A stretch of DNA of 20,007 nt from an uncultured Clostridia bacterium (GCA_945835425.1 CAMAJC010000003.1:1-20007), one strand, 5' to 3'; counted from the first letter of the stretch, positions 1 to 8,123 are shown. A program made the numbers and translations. The notes: generated by a model not told the origin, from the sequence alone.

Positions 1-827
1 TACTCGTCGGGAAGTTCGCCAAGCTGGTCGAAGCGGAAGACAGGGCCGTCCTTGCAGACGTACTTGTTGCCGATGTTGCAGCGGCCGCATTTGCCGACTG
101 CGCACTTCATCCGCAGCTCCATGGTCGTATAGACCTGGGTATCTTTGAAGCCCAGCTCTTTCAGACCGGCGAGGGTGAACTTGATCATGACCGGAGGGCC
201 GCACATGATGACGGTCTTGGAGAGGTCAGGGTTTAACTCCTTGACATAGTTGGGAACGAAGCCGACGTGGCCGTCCCAGCCTTCCTGTTCGCGGTCGATG
301 GTCAGGTTGACGGTCATCATCGGGTCAGCTTCCCACTCGTCGATGATCTCCTGGTATTTTACGAGGTCGTCCTTGGAACGGGAGCCGTAGATTACCTGGA
401 TGCTGCCGTAGTTTTCCCGCTTGTCGCGGACATAGTTGATAACCGAACGGACAGGAGCAAGGCCGATACCGCCGGCGATAACCAGCAGGTCTTTGCCCTT
501 GAAATCGGTGTCAACGGGGAAACCGTTGCCGTAAGGCCCGCGGATGGTGATCTGCTGTCCGGGTTCCATCGAGTGGAGCCAGTCGGTCACGCAGCCGCAT
601 TTTTTAATGGAAAATTCCAGATATTCGGTGTTGGTCGGGGAAGAGGTGATCGAGAAAAGGGCTTCGCCGACGCCGGGGATGGAAAGCATTGCGCACTGTC
701 CGGGGATGTGCTCAAATACCTTCTTGCCGTCCAGGCCGACGACCTGGAAAGTCTTGACGTCAGGAGTCTCCTTGGTGATCTTGGTGACCACGCCGAGCTT
801 CGGGATTAAGGTCTCTGCATTTATCAT
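1..827 (-). CDS. flxA: FlxA-like FAD/NAD(P)-binding oxidoreductase subunit (3' edge at window boundary)
   Basis: Predicted NADH-oxidising flavoprotein of the cytoplasmic Flx-Hdr complex, of the ferredoxin-NADP reductase type also found in sulfite reductase subunit B and hydrogenase gamma subunits. Residues 1-100 form the FAD beta-barrel (FSITS at 58-62). The NAD-binding half carries GGIGLAP at 119-125 and CGPP at 209-212. A C-terminal [2Fe-2S] motif uses C242, C247, C250 and C258. The ATG at 827 is preceded by AAGGAG at a suitable distance and lies 1 base after the flxB stop. The window ends two bases (TA) into codon 276, so that codon is either tyrosine or a stop. The protein is therefore complete or nearly so, since relatives are about 270-285 residues. 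Family and context together make the assignment strong; the electron donor being NADH rather than NADPH is inferred. Confidence 0.9.
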   Translation of the reverse strand, partial: MINAETLIPKLGVVTKITKETPDVKTFQVVGLDGKKVFEHIPGQCAMLSIPGVGEALFSITSSPTNTEYLEFSIKKCGCVTDWLHSMEPGQQITIRGPYGNGFPVDTDFKGKDLLVIAGGIGLAPVRSVINYVRDKRENYGSIQVIYGSRSKDDLVKYQEIIDEWEADPMMTVNLTIDREQEGWDGHVGFVPNYVKELNPDLSKTVIMCGPPVMIKFTLAGLKELGFKDTQVYTTMELRMKCAVGKCGRCNIGNKYVCKDGPVFRFDQLGELPDE

Positions 828-828
828 A

Positions 829-1848
829 TCACAGCTCTCCTTCCAGGGTCTTTGCGACCTTAACGATATTCATCGAGATCGGGCACTTGGAGAGGCAGCG
901 TCCGCATCCGACGCATCCGTACTCGCCGTTATTGTTGGCAGGGAAGTAGACCAGCTTGTGCATAAAGCGCTGGCGGAAACGTTCCTTCTGGGTCAGACGG
1001 GGCTGGCCGCCGGCCATCTGGGTGAAGTCGGAGTACATGCAGGAGTCCCAGCAGCGGAAGCGCTGGATGCCGTTTCCGGTATTGAAGTCCCGGATATCGT
1101 AGCACTGGCAGGTGGGGCATACGAAGGTGCAGGTGCCGCAGCCGAGGCAGGACTCGGAGAGGCTATTCCACTTGTCGGAATTAAACGCCTGCATCATCAC
1201 GTCGCCGCCGAATTTTTCGGTGGTGAAGCTGCGCAGCGGGAGCTTTCCGAGGATTTCCTTGGTCGCAGCCTTCTGTGCCTCGACCGCAGCGTCGTCCGAC
1301 TCTTCCAGCAGAGGTTTCACCTTTTCGATCAGCGCCTCGCCCTTTTCGGTGTTGGCTCTGAGGTAGAGGGCGTCTTCCGTCTTCCAGCAGGTGACGTCGC
1401 CTTCCGGATCGGAAGCGTCGATGCCGAAGGAGCCGCAGAAGCAGGTCTCGGCAGGACGGGTGCAGGCCATCGAGACGATAGTGCCGTGCTCGCGGCGGTT
1501 TGCGTAATAAGAGTCGACCGGGTTTGCGAGGAAGACCTTGTCGAGGACCGAAAAGCTTCTCGCGTCGCAGCCGCGCACGCCGAAGACAACAAAGTCTTCC
1601 TGCTCGGTACGGGGGTCGATAATCTCAATGTTCTTGCCGTTGACCTTAAAATCTACAAGGTTTTCGATCTGGGGGAAGAAGAAATCCTTGGCGCTTCTGT
1701 TGGTGTTGAGCGCGTCGGACATTTTGAGTCCGTTTTCATAGCGGGTAAACTGGGCAACACCGGCCTTGTCAGCGGGGATGTACAGAGCCTCTTTCTCCGC
1801 GATTGCGTCAAAGAGGTCGGTCAGTTTACCGAGGGAGATTTTCAGCAT
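829..1848 (-). CDS. flxB: FlxB-like 4Fe-4S dicluster subunit (AsrA/hydrogenase-beta family)
   Basis: Iron-sulfur electron-transfer subunit of 339 residues, related to anaerobic sulfite reductase subunit A and hydrogenase beta subunits. The N-terminal half (1-220) is the AsrA-like domain containing VRGCDARS (91-98) and the cysteine pair C136/C138. The C-terminal half carries two ferredoxin-type motifs: C234, C237, C240, C244 followed by extra cysteines C247 and C249, and C312, C315, C318, C322. It starts 2 bases after the flxC stop, with GGGAGGGG as ribosome binding site inside the flxC end, which indicates translational coupling. It is expected to pass electrons from FlxA toward FlxC/FlxD and HdrA. 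Automatic pipelines may call it anaerobic sulfite reductase subunit A, but no asrC or sirohaem subunit is adjacent, so the Flx role fits better. Confidence 0.88.
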   Translation of the reverse strand: MLKISLGKLTDLFDAIAEKEALYIPADKAGVAQFTRYENGLKMSDALNTNRSAKDFFFPQIENLVDFKVNGKNIEIIDPRTEQEDFVVFGVRGCDARSFSVLDKVFLANPVDSYYANRREHGTIVSMACTRPAETCFCGSFGIDASDPEGDVTCWKTEDALYLRANTEKGEALIEKVKPLLEESDDAAVEAQKAATKEILGKLPLRSFTTEKFGGDVMMQAFNSDKWNSLSESCLGCGTCTFVCPTCQCYDIRDFNTGNGIQRFRCWDSCMYSDFTQMAGGQPRLTQKERFRQRFMHKLVYFPANNNGEYGCVGCGRCLSKCPISMNIVKVAKTLEGEL

Positions 1849-1850
1849 AA

Positions 1851-2822
1851 TTATTTCCCCTCCCTGTGATAAACGATACTGGGTTCAACGTCGCCGGTGG
1901 TGTAGTTGACCAGAGGAGCGCGGGAGCCTGCCTCTTCGCCGGCCTGATACTCGCCGTACAGCTCGTTGATATCCTTGATGAATTTACGGTTTAAGAGGTG
2001 AAGCGGGATGTTCTGCGGGCATACGCGCGAGCATTCGCCGCAGTCGGTGCAGCGGCCGGCTACATGGAAAGCGCGGATGATGTGGAACATATTCTCTTCA
2101 AAGGAGTCGGCAGCGGCTTTCTGGGAGATGCCGGAGTTGGGGTTATCGAATACGCATTTCTCGCAGGAGCAGGCCGGGCAGACATTACGGCAAGCGTTGC
2201 AGCGGATGCACTTGGAGAGCTGGCTGCGCCAGAAGGCAAACCGCTCATCGGGGGTCATGGCCTCGAGTTTGGCGACCATGTCAAAGCGGCCGCTGTCGAG
2301 GACTTCACCCTCTTCGCCCATCAGCTCGTCATATACGACGTGCTTTTTGCTCTTGCAGGTGCGGCATCTTTCTTCGAGGACATCGGCTCTGGCAAAAGTC
2401 TCATTGCCGTAAATCGTCTCGACGATCACATTATCGCCGTCTTCTTTAATGCCGGTGATACCGGAGATACCCTTGGCTTTGAGCATTTCGCCGCTGGTCT
2501 TGCCCTGGCAGGGGATGCCGATGACATAGATCTTGTCGCGGTCGATCCGGTGCTCGGTCAGCAGCTGGTTAAAGCTGTAGGTGTCGCAGGGCTTGAGGAA
2601 AACAAGGATTTTGCCTTCCTTGATAGTCTCTTTGATGAGGTATTTGGAGAGGTTGCTGCCGCAGAAAGCGTTATAAACAAAGCCTGCGTCCAGTTCCTCA
2701 GCGCTCTCGAAAACGGCGGGGGTGATATCGTAGACGAATTCACCGGCCTGCCAGCCGAGTACGCGGTTTACGGTGCCGTCCTGGAGAAGCTCTTTTGCAC
2801 GGCTGATCATCATTCCTTGCAT
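1851..2822 (-). CDS. flxC: FlxC-like 4Fe-4S dicluster protein
   Basis: Predicted second iron-sulfur relay subunit of the Flx module, 323 residues. An N-terminal domain contains scattered conserved cysteines (C54, C79, C105, C153, C156). The C-terminal part has CIRCNACRNVCP (C205, C208, C211, C215), directly followed by C218, C220 and C223, then a second ferredoxin motif (C258, C261, C264, C268). It resembles FlxB in layout, suggesting an old duplication. The chosen ATG at 2822 overlaps the flxD end by 13 bases and has GGAGG about 7 bases upstream. An alternative ATG at 2813 overlaps the flxD stop as ATGA but has a poorer ribosome binding site. The role is inferred from the conserved flxABCD-hdrABC gene set; the sequence itself shows only the iron-sulfur nature. 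Confidence 0.85.
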   Translation of the reverse strand: MQGMMISRAKELLQDGTVNRVLGWQAGEFVYDITPAVFESAEELDAGFVYNAFCGSNLSKYLIKETIKEGKILVFLKPCDTYSFNQLLTEHRIDRDKIYVIGIPCQGKTSGEMLKAKGISGITGIKEDGDNVIVETIYGNETFARADVLEERCRTCKSKKHVVYDELMGEEGEVLDSGRFDMVAKLEAMTPDERFAFWRSQLSKCIRCNACRNVCPACSCEKCVFDNPNSGISQKAAADSFEENMFHIIRAFHVAGRCTDCGECSRVCPQNIPLHLLNRKFIKDINELYGEYQAGEEAGSRAPLVNYTTGDVEPSIVYHREGK

Positions 2823-3250
2823 CTTAAGTCCTCCAATCTCTTGTTCTCACCGAGAGCGGTTACGGTCGCGACGAAATCGTTCATCGTAGCGGCGAACTTG
2901 GCGCCCTCAGCGGCGGATACCCACTCGACGCGGGTGCGCTCTTTTTCGATGCCGAGGTAATCCAGCATCGAGAAGAGCAGGGTCATTCTTCTTCTTGCGT
3001 AGTAGTTGCCGCTGGTGTAGTGGCAGTCTCCGGGATGGCAGCCGCAGAGGATAACGCCGTCGGCGCCTCTCTGGAATGCGCGGAGAATGAACATCGGGTT
3101 TACACGGCAGGAGCAGGGTACCCGGATGATCTTGACGTCTGCCGGATAGGTCAGCCGGTTGGTACCGGCCAGGTCAGCGCCCGCGTAGGAGCACCAGTTG
3201 CAGCAGAACGCCACGATTTTGGGCTTAAAAGCTTTTACTTCATTTGGCAT
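2810..3250 (-). CDS. flxD: FlxD / MvhD-type [2Fe-2S] electron-transfer subunit
   Basis: Small MvhD/HdrA-contacting subunit of 146 residues, the usual length for the family (about 140). Its cysteine pattern is diagnostic: C16, C17 and C20 in FCCNWCSYAG, C46 and C48 in VPCSCR, and C69, C71 and C76 in CGCHPGDCHY. In the methanogen MvhADG-HdrABC complex the equivalent protein docks on HdrA and delivers electrons to the bifurcating flavin; here the hydrogenase is replaced by FlxA/B/C. The start overlaps the end of hdrA by 16 bases, with GGAGG inside hdrA about 10 bases upstream, which implies coupled translation. Its position directly after hdrA matches a physical partner of HdrA. Confidence 0.9.
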   Translation of the reverse strand: MPNEVKAFKPKIVAFCCNWCSYAGADLAGTNRLTYPADVKIIRVPCSCRVNPMFILRAFQRGADGVILCGCHPGDCHYTSGNYYARRRMTLLFSMLDYLGIEKERTRVEWVSAAEGAKFAATMNDFVATVTALGENKRLEDLRCKE

Positions 3251-5232
3251 ATTGCATCAACCTCCGCCATAATCTGGCTGTTCGAGAAGCCTTTCAGATC
3301 CATTGCGCCGGACGGGCAGGCGACGGTGCAGGCGCCACAGCCCTGGCAGACCGCGGGATTGACAGAAGCAACGCGGCGAACGCGGGTGGTTCTGTCGGGC
3401 ATCCGGAATTCCTTGTCCACATAGGTAATCGCGCCGTAGGGGCAGACGCGCTCGCAGCTGGAGCAGCCGTTGCACATCATTTCGTTGGACTGCGCGACAC
3501 AGGGGTTGGTGGTCAGCTTATCCTTGACCAGCAGGCCGATAACCTTTGCAGCGGCGGCGCTGGCCTGGGAAACGGTGTCCGGGATATCCTTCGGGCCCTG
3601 GCATGCGCCGGACAGGAAGATACCGGCCGTGGGGCTTTCCACAGGACGGAGTTTCGCATGGGCTTCGGTGAAGAAATCGTTGGTGTCCATCGATGCGGTC
3701 AGCATGGTGGCCAGCGGTCTTGCGGACTTATCCGGCTCGATCGCAGCGGCGAGGACAACGAGGTCCGCTTCGATATGCAGCTGTTCATCGGCCAAAAGGT
3801 CCGATGCCTGAACCATGATCTTGCCGTCGGCTCTGGGCGCGACCTTGCCGACCATGCCCTTGATGTAGTGGACGCCGTACTGTTCAACCGCGCGGCGATA
3901 GAACTCATCGTAGTTCTTGCCGGGGCTGCGGACGTCGATGTAGAAGACATAAACATCGGTGTCGGGATATTTTTCACGGGTCAGCATCGCGTGCTTCGCG
4001 GTGTACATGCAGCAGATCTTGGAGCAGTAAGGCTTGCCGCAGCCGGAGGTGTCACGGGAGCCGACGCACTGTACGAATACGATGGTGTGGGGATGCTTGC
4101 CGTCGGAAGGACGGAGCAGGGTGCCGGAGGTAGGACCGGCCGCGTTGGTCAGACGTTCGAACTCGAGAGAAGTGATAACGTCCTTGGAGAGAGAGTAGCC
4201 AAACTCATCGAACTTATCCAGCTTGATGGGGTTGTAGCCGGTCGCGACGACGATTGCGCCGTACTTCTCTTCGACGATCTGATCCTGCTGTTTGTAGTCG
4301 ATGGCGCCTGCGCCGCAGACTTTCGCACAGAGACCGCACTTGCCGTTTTTGAGCATATTGCAGTAATTGGGGTCGATGGTGGCGACCTTCGGAACTGCCT
4401 GCGCGAAGGGAATGTAGATGGCGCGGCGGTTGTCCATACCGAGGTTGAACTCGTTGGGGACGTTCTTCATCGGGCACTTGGTGGTGCATTCGCCGCAGCC
4501 GGTGCACTTGTTTTCATCGACATAGCGGGCTTTCTTCTTAATCGATACGGTGAAGTTGCCGACGAAGCCCTTGACCGATTCTACTTCCGAGTAGGAGTAG
4601 ATGTGAATCTTCTCGTTCTGTGCGCAGTCGACCATCTTGGGGGTCAGGATACAAGCGGCGCAGTCGAGGGTGGGGAAGGTCTTGTCGATCTGGGTCATCT
4701 TGCCGCCGATGGTGGGGTTCTTCTCGACGATATCGACGTCGAAGCCTGCCTCAGCGATGTCCAGAGCGGTCTGGATACCGGCGATACCGCCGCCGATGAC
4801 CAGGGCACGCTTGACAACAGGGCTTTCGCCTGCCTGCAGAGGCGCGTTCAGCTGAACCTTGGCGATAGCGGTGCGGCCGAGGACGATGGCCTTTTCGGTG
4901 CCGGCCTCTTTGTCTTTATGAATCCAGGAGCACTGCTCGCGGATGTTGGCGACCTCCAGCATGTAGGGGTTGAGGCCTGCGGCCGCGACAGTCTTGCGGA
5001 AGGTTGCCTCATGCATACGGGGAGAGCAGGAGCAGACCACAACGCCGGTCAGGTTATATTCCTTGATCGCGTTTTTGATCATGTTCTGGCCCGCTTCCGA
5101 GCACATATACTGGTAGTTGGTGGAGTAAACAACGCCGGGCTCTTTGGCGAGGGCGTCCGAGACAGCCTGGACGTCAACGGTGGCGGCGATGTTGGAACCA
5201 CACCAGCATACAAATACGCCTATTCTTTGCAT
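3235..5232 (-). CDS. hdrA: Heterodisulfide reductase subunit A (bifurcating FAD subunit)
   Basis: Core flavoprotein of 665 residues, normal full length. An N-terminal cysteine-rich domain (C9, C11, C44, C67, C69, C101) precedes a thioredoxin-reductase-like FAD domain with the dinucleotide motif GGGIAG at 147-152 and the family segment LDCAACILTPKM (189-200). Inserted iron-sulfur motifs are C243/C246/C249/C253 and C291/C299/C302/C306, and C398/C403/C407/C408 lie further on. Two C-terminal ferredoxin motifs are C587/C590/C593/C597 and C629/C632/C635/C639. In characterised HdrA the FAD splits electron pairs between ferredoxin and the HdrBC disulfide site. AAGGAGG lies 8 bases before the ATG. It sits 17 bases after hdrC. 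No selenocysteine position is used; the usual HdrA start MQRIGVFVCWCG is intact. Confidence 0.96.
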   Translation of the reverse strand: MQRIGVFVCWCGSNIAATVDVQAVSDALAKEPGVVYSTNYQYMCSEAGQNMIKNAIKEYNLTGVVVCSCSPRMHEATFRKTVAAAGLNPYMLEVANIREQCSWIHKDKEAGTEKAIVLGRTAIAKVQLNAPLQAGESPVVKRALVIGGGIAGIQTALDIAEAGFDVDIVEKNPTIGGKMTQIDKTFPTLDCAACILTPKMVDCAQNEKIHIYSYSEVESVKGFVGNFTVSIKKKARYVDENKCTGCGECTTKCPMKNVPNEFNLGMDNRRAIYIPFAQAVPKVATIDPNYCNMLKNGKCGLCAKVCGAGAIDYKQQDQIVEEKYGAIVVATGYNPIKLDKFDEFGYSLSKDVITSLEFERLTNAAGPTSGTLLRPSDGKHPHTIVFVQCVGSRDTSGCGKPYCSKICCMYTAKHAMLTREKYPDTDVYVFYIDVRSPGKNYDEFYRRAVEQYGVHYIKGMVGKVAPRADGKIMVQASDLLADEQLHIEADLVVLAAAIEPDKSARPLATMLTASMDTNDFFTEAHAKLRPVESPTAGIFLSGACQGPKDIPDTVSQASAAAAKVIGLLVKDKLTTNPCVAQSNEMMCNGCSSCERVCPYGAITYVDKEFRMPDRTTRVRRVASVNPAVCQGCGACTVACPSGAMDLKGFSNSQIMAEVDAICQMK

Positions 5233-5249
5233 TGTATATCCTCCTTAGT

Positions 5250-5636
5250 TTACTTGGTGTATTTGCGGAAGGCGGTGACGAGCGCCTGCTGCGGGAGGTC
5301 GTTATCCAGCAGCGCGGGGATCTCGTTTGCCTTCAGATGGTTCTGGCCCTGCTGACGGACGACCATCAGACGGATCGCCTCGACCAGTTTGGCAGGCTCG
5401 ACATCTCTGGGGCAGCGTTCCACGCAAGCAAAGCAGGAAAGGCATTTATAGATGGACGGGGAAGCCATCAGCTTGTCGATCTCACCCTTTTCCACCATGT
5501 AAACAAACTGGTGGGGATGATATTCCATCTCGTCATAGGAGGGGCAGGTACCGGAGCATTTGCCGCAGCGCATACATTTCAGCGGGTTTACGCCGCTCAT
5601 GCGGATGACCTGTTCCTTCATCATCTCATTGTTCAT
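5250..5636 (-). CDS. hdrC: Heterodisulfide reductase subunit C (ferredoxin-like)
   Basis: Two-cluster ferredoxin subunit that links HdrA to HdrB. Motifs CMRCGKCSGTCP (C21, C24, C27, C31) and CLSCFACVERCP (C65, C68, C71, C75) each bind one [4Fe-4S] cluster. At 128 residues it is shorter than many archaeal HdrC proteins (about 180) but both clusters and the helical C-terminal region (YMVEKGEID, ALVTAFRKY) are present, so it looks complete. The ATG at 5636 has AAGGAGGG at good spacing and follows the hdrB stop by 12 bases. hdrB-hdrC-hdrA spacing of 12 and 17 bases supports one mRNA. Confidence 0.93.
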   Translation of the reverse strand: MNNEMMKEQVIRMSGVNPLKCMRCGKCSGTCPSYDEMEYHPHQFVYMVEKGEIDKLMASPSIYKCLSCFACVERCPRDVEPAKLVEAIRLMVVRQQGQNHLKANEIPALLDNDLPQQALVTAFRKYTK

Positions 5637-5648
5637 AAGTTTCCCTCC

Positions 5649-6425
5649 TTACTCTTTGACGCCCAGCGCCTCGGCCAGCAGCTCGGTGAAGTAGTAAACC
5701 GGGAGTGCGCCGGAAGCGTTCTTGGTCAGGTTGTAGAGGCAGAGCGGGCAGGCGGTGATCATCATGTCGGCGCCGTTTTCCGCAGCGCTGTCCATGACGA
5801 GGGTGCTCTTTTTGGAGGCGAGCGCCTTGTCTTCGGTCGCCATGTAGCCGCCGCAGCATTCGTTGCGGTAGGGGTAGATGACCGGGGTGCCGCCGATAGC
5901 GCGGATGAAATCTTCGATGATCTGGGGATTTTCGGGGTTATCCATGCCGAGAACCTTGCCGGGTCTGAGCAGCAGGCAGCCGTAGTAAGCGGCGATCTTT
6001 TTGCCCTTCAGAGGATTCTTGACAGCGGCAGCCAGCTTGTCAAAGCCGACGACGTCTCTGAGCATCTCCAGATAGTGGATGACCTTGGTTTCGCCATGAT
6101 AAGGGGTGTCCAGCTTCATGTAGTTGTTGACCTTCATCGCGAACTCTTCGTCGTTGGCCATCGCATGGTTGGTCTGCTTGATGACGTTATGGCAGGCGGA
6201 GCAGAGGGTGACAAGGCCGGTCTCGCGGGAGGCTTCGAGGGCGCGGACGGAAGACAGCTTGGTCGCGATCTCGTCTCTGGCCATGGTGAAGGCGCCGCCG
6301 CAGCACTGCCAGTTCTCCAGCTCATTCAGCGTGATCCCCAGAGCTTCAGCCGAGGCGCGGGCATACCGGTCCAGGTCTTTGGCTTTGGTTTTCAGCGTAC
6401 AGCCGGGGTAGTAACTAAATACCAT
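5649..6425 (-). CDS. hdrB: Heterodisulfide reductase subunit B (CCG-domain disulfide reductase)
   Basis: Predicted catalytic disulfide reductase subunit, 258 residues. It contains two CCG domains in tandem. The first uses C9, C41-C42 (CCGG), C75 and C78; the second uses C150, C190-C191 (CCGGY), C226 and C229. In methanogen HdrB each set holds a non-cubane [4Fe-4S] cluster that cleaves CoM-S-S-CoB. Both cysteine sets are intact here, so disulfide chemistry is expected, but this is clearly a bacterium and no CoM/CoB or dsrC gene is present, so the substrate is unknown. The ATG at 6425 has AAGGAAG upstream. It is the first gene of the seven-gene hdrBCA-flxDCBA run, separated from fumC by a 209-base structured spacer. 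Confidence 0.94.
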   Translation of the reverse strand: MVFSYYPGCTLKTKAKDLDRYARASAEALGITLNELENWQCCGGAFTMARDEIATKLSSVRALEASRETGLVTLCSACHNVIKQTNHAMANDEEFAMKVNNYMKLDTPYHGETKVIHYLEMLRDVVGFDKLAAAVKNPLKGKKIAAYYGCLLLRPGKVLGMDNPENPQIIEDFIRAIGGTPVIYPYRNECCGGYMATEDKALASKKSTLVMDSAAENGADMMITACPLCLYNLTKNASGALPVYYFTELLAEALGVKE

Positions 6426-6450
6426 TATATGATCTTCCTTTCTGTGTCAA

Positions 6451-6474
6451 CCTGCCGGGAGCTTAACCGGCAGG
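6451..6474 (-). promoter_or_regulatory. Perfect hairpin in the hdrB leader
   Basis: A perfect 8-base inverted repeat, CCTGCCGG / CCGGCAGG with an 8-base loop, ends 25 bases before the hdrB start and just upstream of its ribosome binding site. No T-run follows on either strand, so it is not a classical terminator. It may protect the 5' end of the hdr-flx mRNA, mark an RNA processing site, or be a protein-binding site. Function is inference. Confidence 0.5.
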
Positions 6475-6498
6475 CAGAGAGCACTTATCAGGTAATAT

Positions 6499-6631
6499 AA
6501 TGAATAGTGAATAATGAATAATGTATAATGAATAATGAAGGAACGCGCTGCGCGCTCATTTAAATCCATCCGCCGCCAGGCGGATACCTTAATTATTCAT
6601 TCTTCATTTTTCATTTTTCATTCTTCATTCG
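6499..6631. repeat. Inverted pair of AT-rich 7-bp repeat tracts around a GC-rich palindrome
   Basis: A left tract built from units like ATGAATA (about 6499-6539) and a right tract of the reverse-complement type, TTCATTn (about 6591-6630), can pair with each other. Between them are GC-rich short palindromes (GCGCGCTGCGCGC near 6544-6556 and CCGCC/GGCGG near 6570-6583). The whole element is about 130 bases, lacks coding potential, and sits between fumC and hdrB. It looks like a miniature, folded, possibly mobile element or intergenic palindromic unit. It could also separate or attenuate transcription between fumC and the hdr-flx genes. Confidence 0.6.
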
Positions 6632-6634
6632 TTA

Positions 6635-8011
6635 TCAAGCCATTTCTTCGGGGTGGAATACCTCGTCGAACTTCTCAGGCGTCAGGAAACCAAGCTCAAC
6701 ACAGGCTTCTTTCAGGGAGATGTTGTCCTTGTAAGCCTTTTTCGCGGTCTTTGCGGCGTTTTCATAGCCGATGTAGGGGTTGAGAGCAGTGACCAGCATC
6801 AGGGAGTTGTAGAGGTTGTGGTGCATCTTCTCGCGGTTGGCCTTGATGCCGACTGCGCAGTTCTTGTTGAAGGACAGGATCGACTCAGCCAGAAGTCTTG
6901 CGGACTGCAGGAAGTTGTAGGCTGCAACCGGCATGAAGACGTTCAGCTCGAAGTTGCCCTGGGAAGCGGCCATGCCGACTGCGACGTCGTTGCCCATGAC
7001 CTGAACGGCAACCATTGTGACAGCCTCGCACTGGGTCGGGTTGACCTTGCCGGGCATGATGGAGGAACCGGGCTCGTTTTCGGGGATAAAGATCTCGCCG
7101 AGGCCGTCTCTGGGGCCGGAAGCCAGCCAGCGGACGTCGTTGGCGATCTTCATCATGTCAGCTGCGAGCGCCTTCATGGCGCCGTGAGCGAAGACGATCT
7201 CGTCCTTGGAGGTGAGGGCGTGGAACTTGTTGGGAGCGGTGACGAAGGTCTTGCCGGTCAGCTCGGAAACAGCCTTTGCGACCTCGACATCAAAGCCCTT
7301 GGGTGCATTCAGGCCGGTGCCGACGGCGGTGCCGCCCAGTGCCAGCTCTTTCAGCTCAGGGAGTGCAATCTCCAGCATCTTGCGGTCTTTCTCCAGAGAG
7401 GAGCGCCAGCCGCTGATCTCCTGGGAGAACTTGATGGGGGTAGCGTCCTGCAGGTGGGTGCGGCCGCTCTTGACGATGCCTTCGTTTTCTTCTTCGAGGC
7501 GCTTGAAGGTTGCAATCAGGGTGTCGATCGCGGGGATCAGTTTATCTTCGATGGCCAGAACCGCCGAGATGTGCATAGCGGTGGGGAAGGTGTCGTTGGA
7601 GGACTGGCTCATGTTGATGTCGTCGTTGGGGTGCAGGAGCTTTTCACCGGCGATCTCATTGCCGCGGTTGGCGATGACTTCGTTGGTGTTCATGTTGGAC
7701 TGGGTGCCGCTGCCGGTCTGCCAGACAACCAGGGGGAAGTGATCGTTCAGAGAGCCGGAGATGACTTCGTCGCAGGCCTGCGAGATGGCAGCCAGCTTTT
7801 TATCGGTCATCTTTTCGGGTTTCAGCTTATGGTTTGCGATGGCGGCAGCCTTTTTCAGAATGCCGAAAGCGTGGGTGATCTCACGGGGCATCGTTTCAAT
7901 GCCGACGCCGATCAGGAAGTTCTCATGGCTGCGTTCGGTCTGTGCCGCCCAGTATTTGTCGGCAGGAACCTTGACTTCACCCATGGAATCATGTTCAATG
8001 CGGTATTCCAT
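6635..8011 (-). CDS. fumC: Fumarate hydratase class II
   Basis: Iron-free cytoplasmic fumarase interconverting fumarate and L-malate; 458 residues, typical for class II. Substrate-site segments are TGSGTQSNMN (99-108), SSND (137-140), GRTHLQDATP with catalytic histidine H186 (183-192), and the superfamily signature GSSIMPGKVNP (315-325) containing the catalytic serine. The C-terminal domain (ALNPYIGYENAAK) is complete. AAGGAT precedes the ATG by 5 bases. The gene follows the dehydrogenase by 112 bases and precedes hdrB by 209 bases. With a malate-type dehydrogenase upstream it would connect oxaloacetate, malate and fumarate; with a lactate dehydrogenase the link would be redox balance only. 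An aspartase of the same superfamily is less likely given close agreement with FumC motifs. Confidence 0.95.
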   Translation of the reverse strand: MEYRIEHDSMGEVKVPADKYWAAQTERSHENFLIGVGIETMPREITHAFGILKKAAAIANHKLKPEKMTDKKLAAISQACDEVISGSLNDHFPLVVWQTGSGTQSNMNTNEVIANRGNEIAGEKLLHPNDDINMSQSSNDTFPTAMHISAVLAIEDKLIPAIDTLIATFKRLEEENEGIVKSGRTHLQDATPIKFSQEISGWRSSLEKDRKMLEIALPELKELALGGTAVGTGLNAPKGFDVEVAKAVSELTGKTFVTAPNKFHALTSKDEIVFAHGAMKALAADMMKIANDVRWLASGPRDGLGEIFIPENEPGSSIMPGKVNPTQCEAVTMVAVQVMGNDVAVGMAASQGNFELNVFMPVAAYNFLQSARLLAESILSFNKNCAVGIKANREKMHHNLYNSLMLVTALNPYIGYENAAKTAKKAYKDNISLKEACVELGFLTPEKFDEVFHPEEMA

Positions 8012-8044
8012 TGGAATCCTTCTTTCTGTATATTTTTCTCTATG

Positions 8045-8082
8045 AAACCTCCGCCTGGCGCCTTGCTGCGAACCGGAGGCTT
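8045..8082 (-). terminator. Weak hairpin between dehydrogenase and fumC
   Basis: An inverted repeat of about 8 bases (AAGCCTCCG ... CGGAGGTTT in the minus reading, allowing one G-U pair) lies in the 112-base gap after the dehydrogenase stop. The run of T after it is short, so if it terminates at all it is leaky and some read-through into fumC would be expected. Confidence 0.3.
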
Positions 8083-8123
8083 CTCATTCCGAAAGGGAAA
8101 CTCTCCCGGAAGAAAAAACGGAT

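Noticed and set aside
829..2822. Anaerobic sulfite reductase (asrAB) interpretation of the flxA/flxB region
   Set aside because: AsrA/AsrB-like folds are shared, but no sirohaem subunit asrC is present and the genes continue directly from hdrBCA and an MvhD-type gene.
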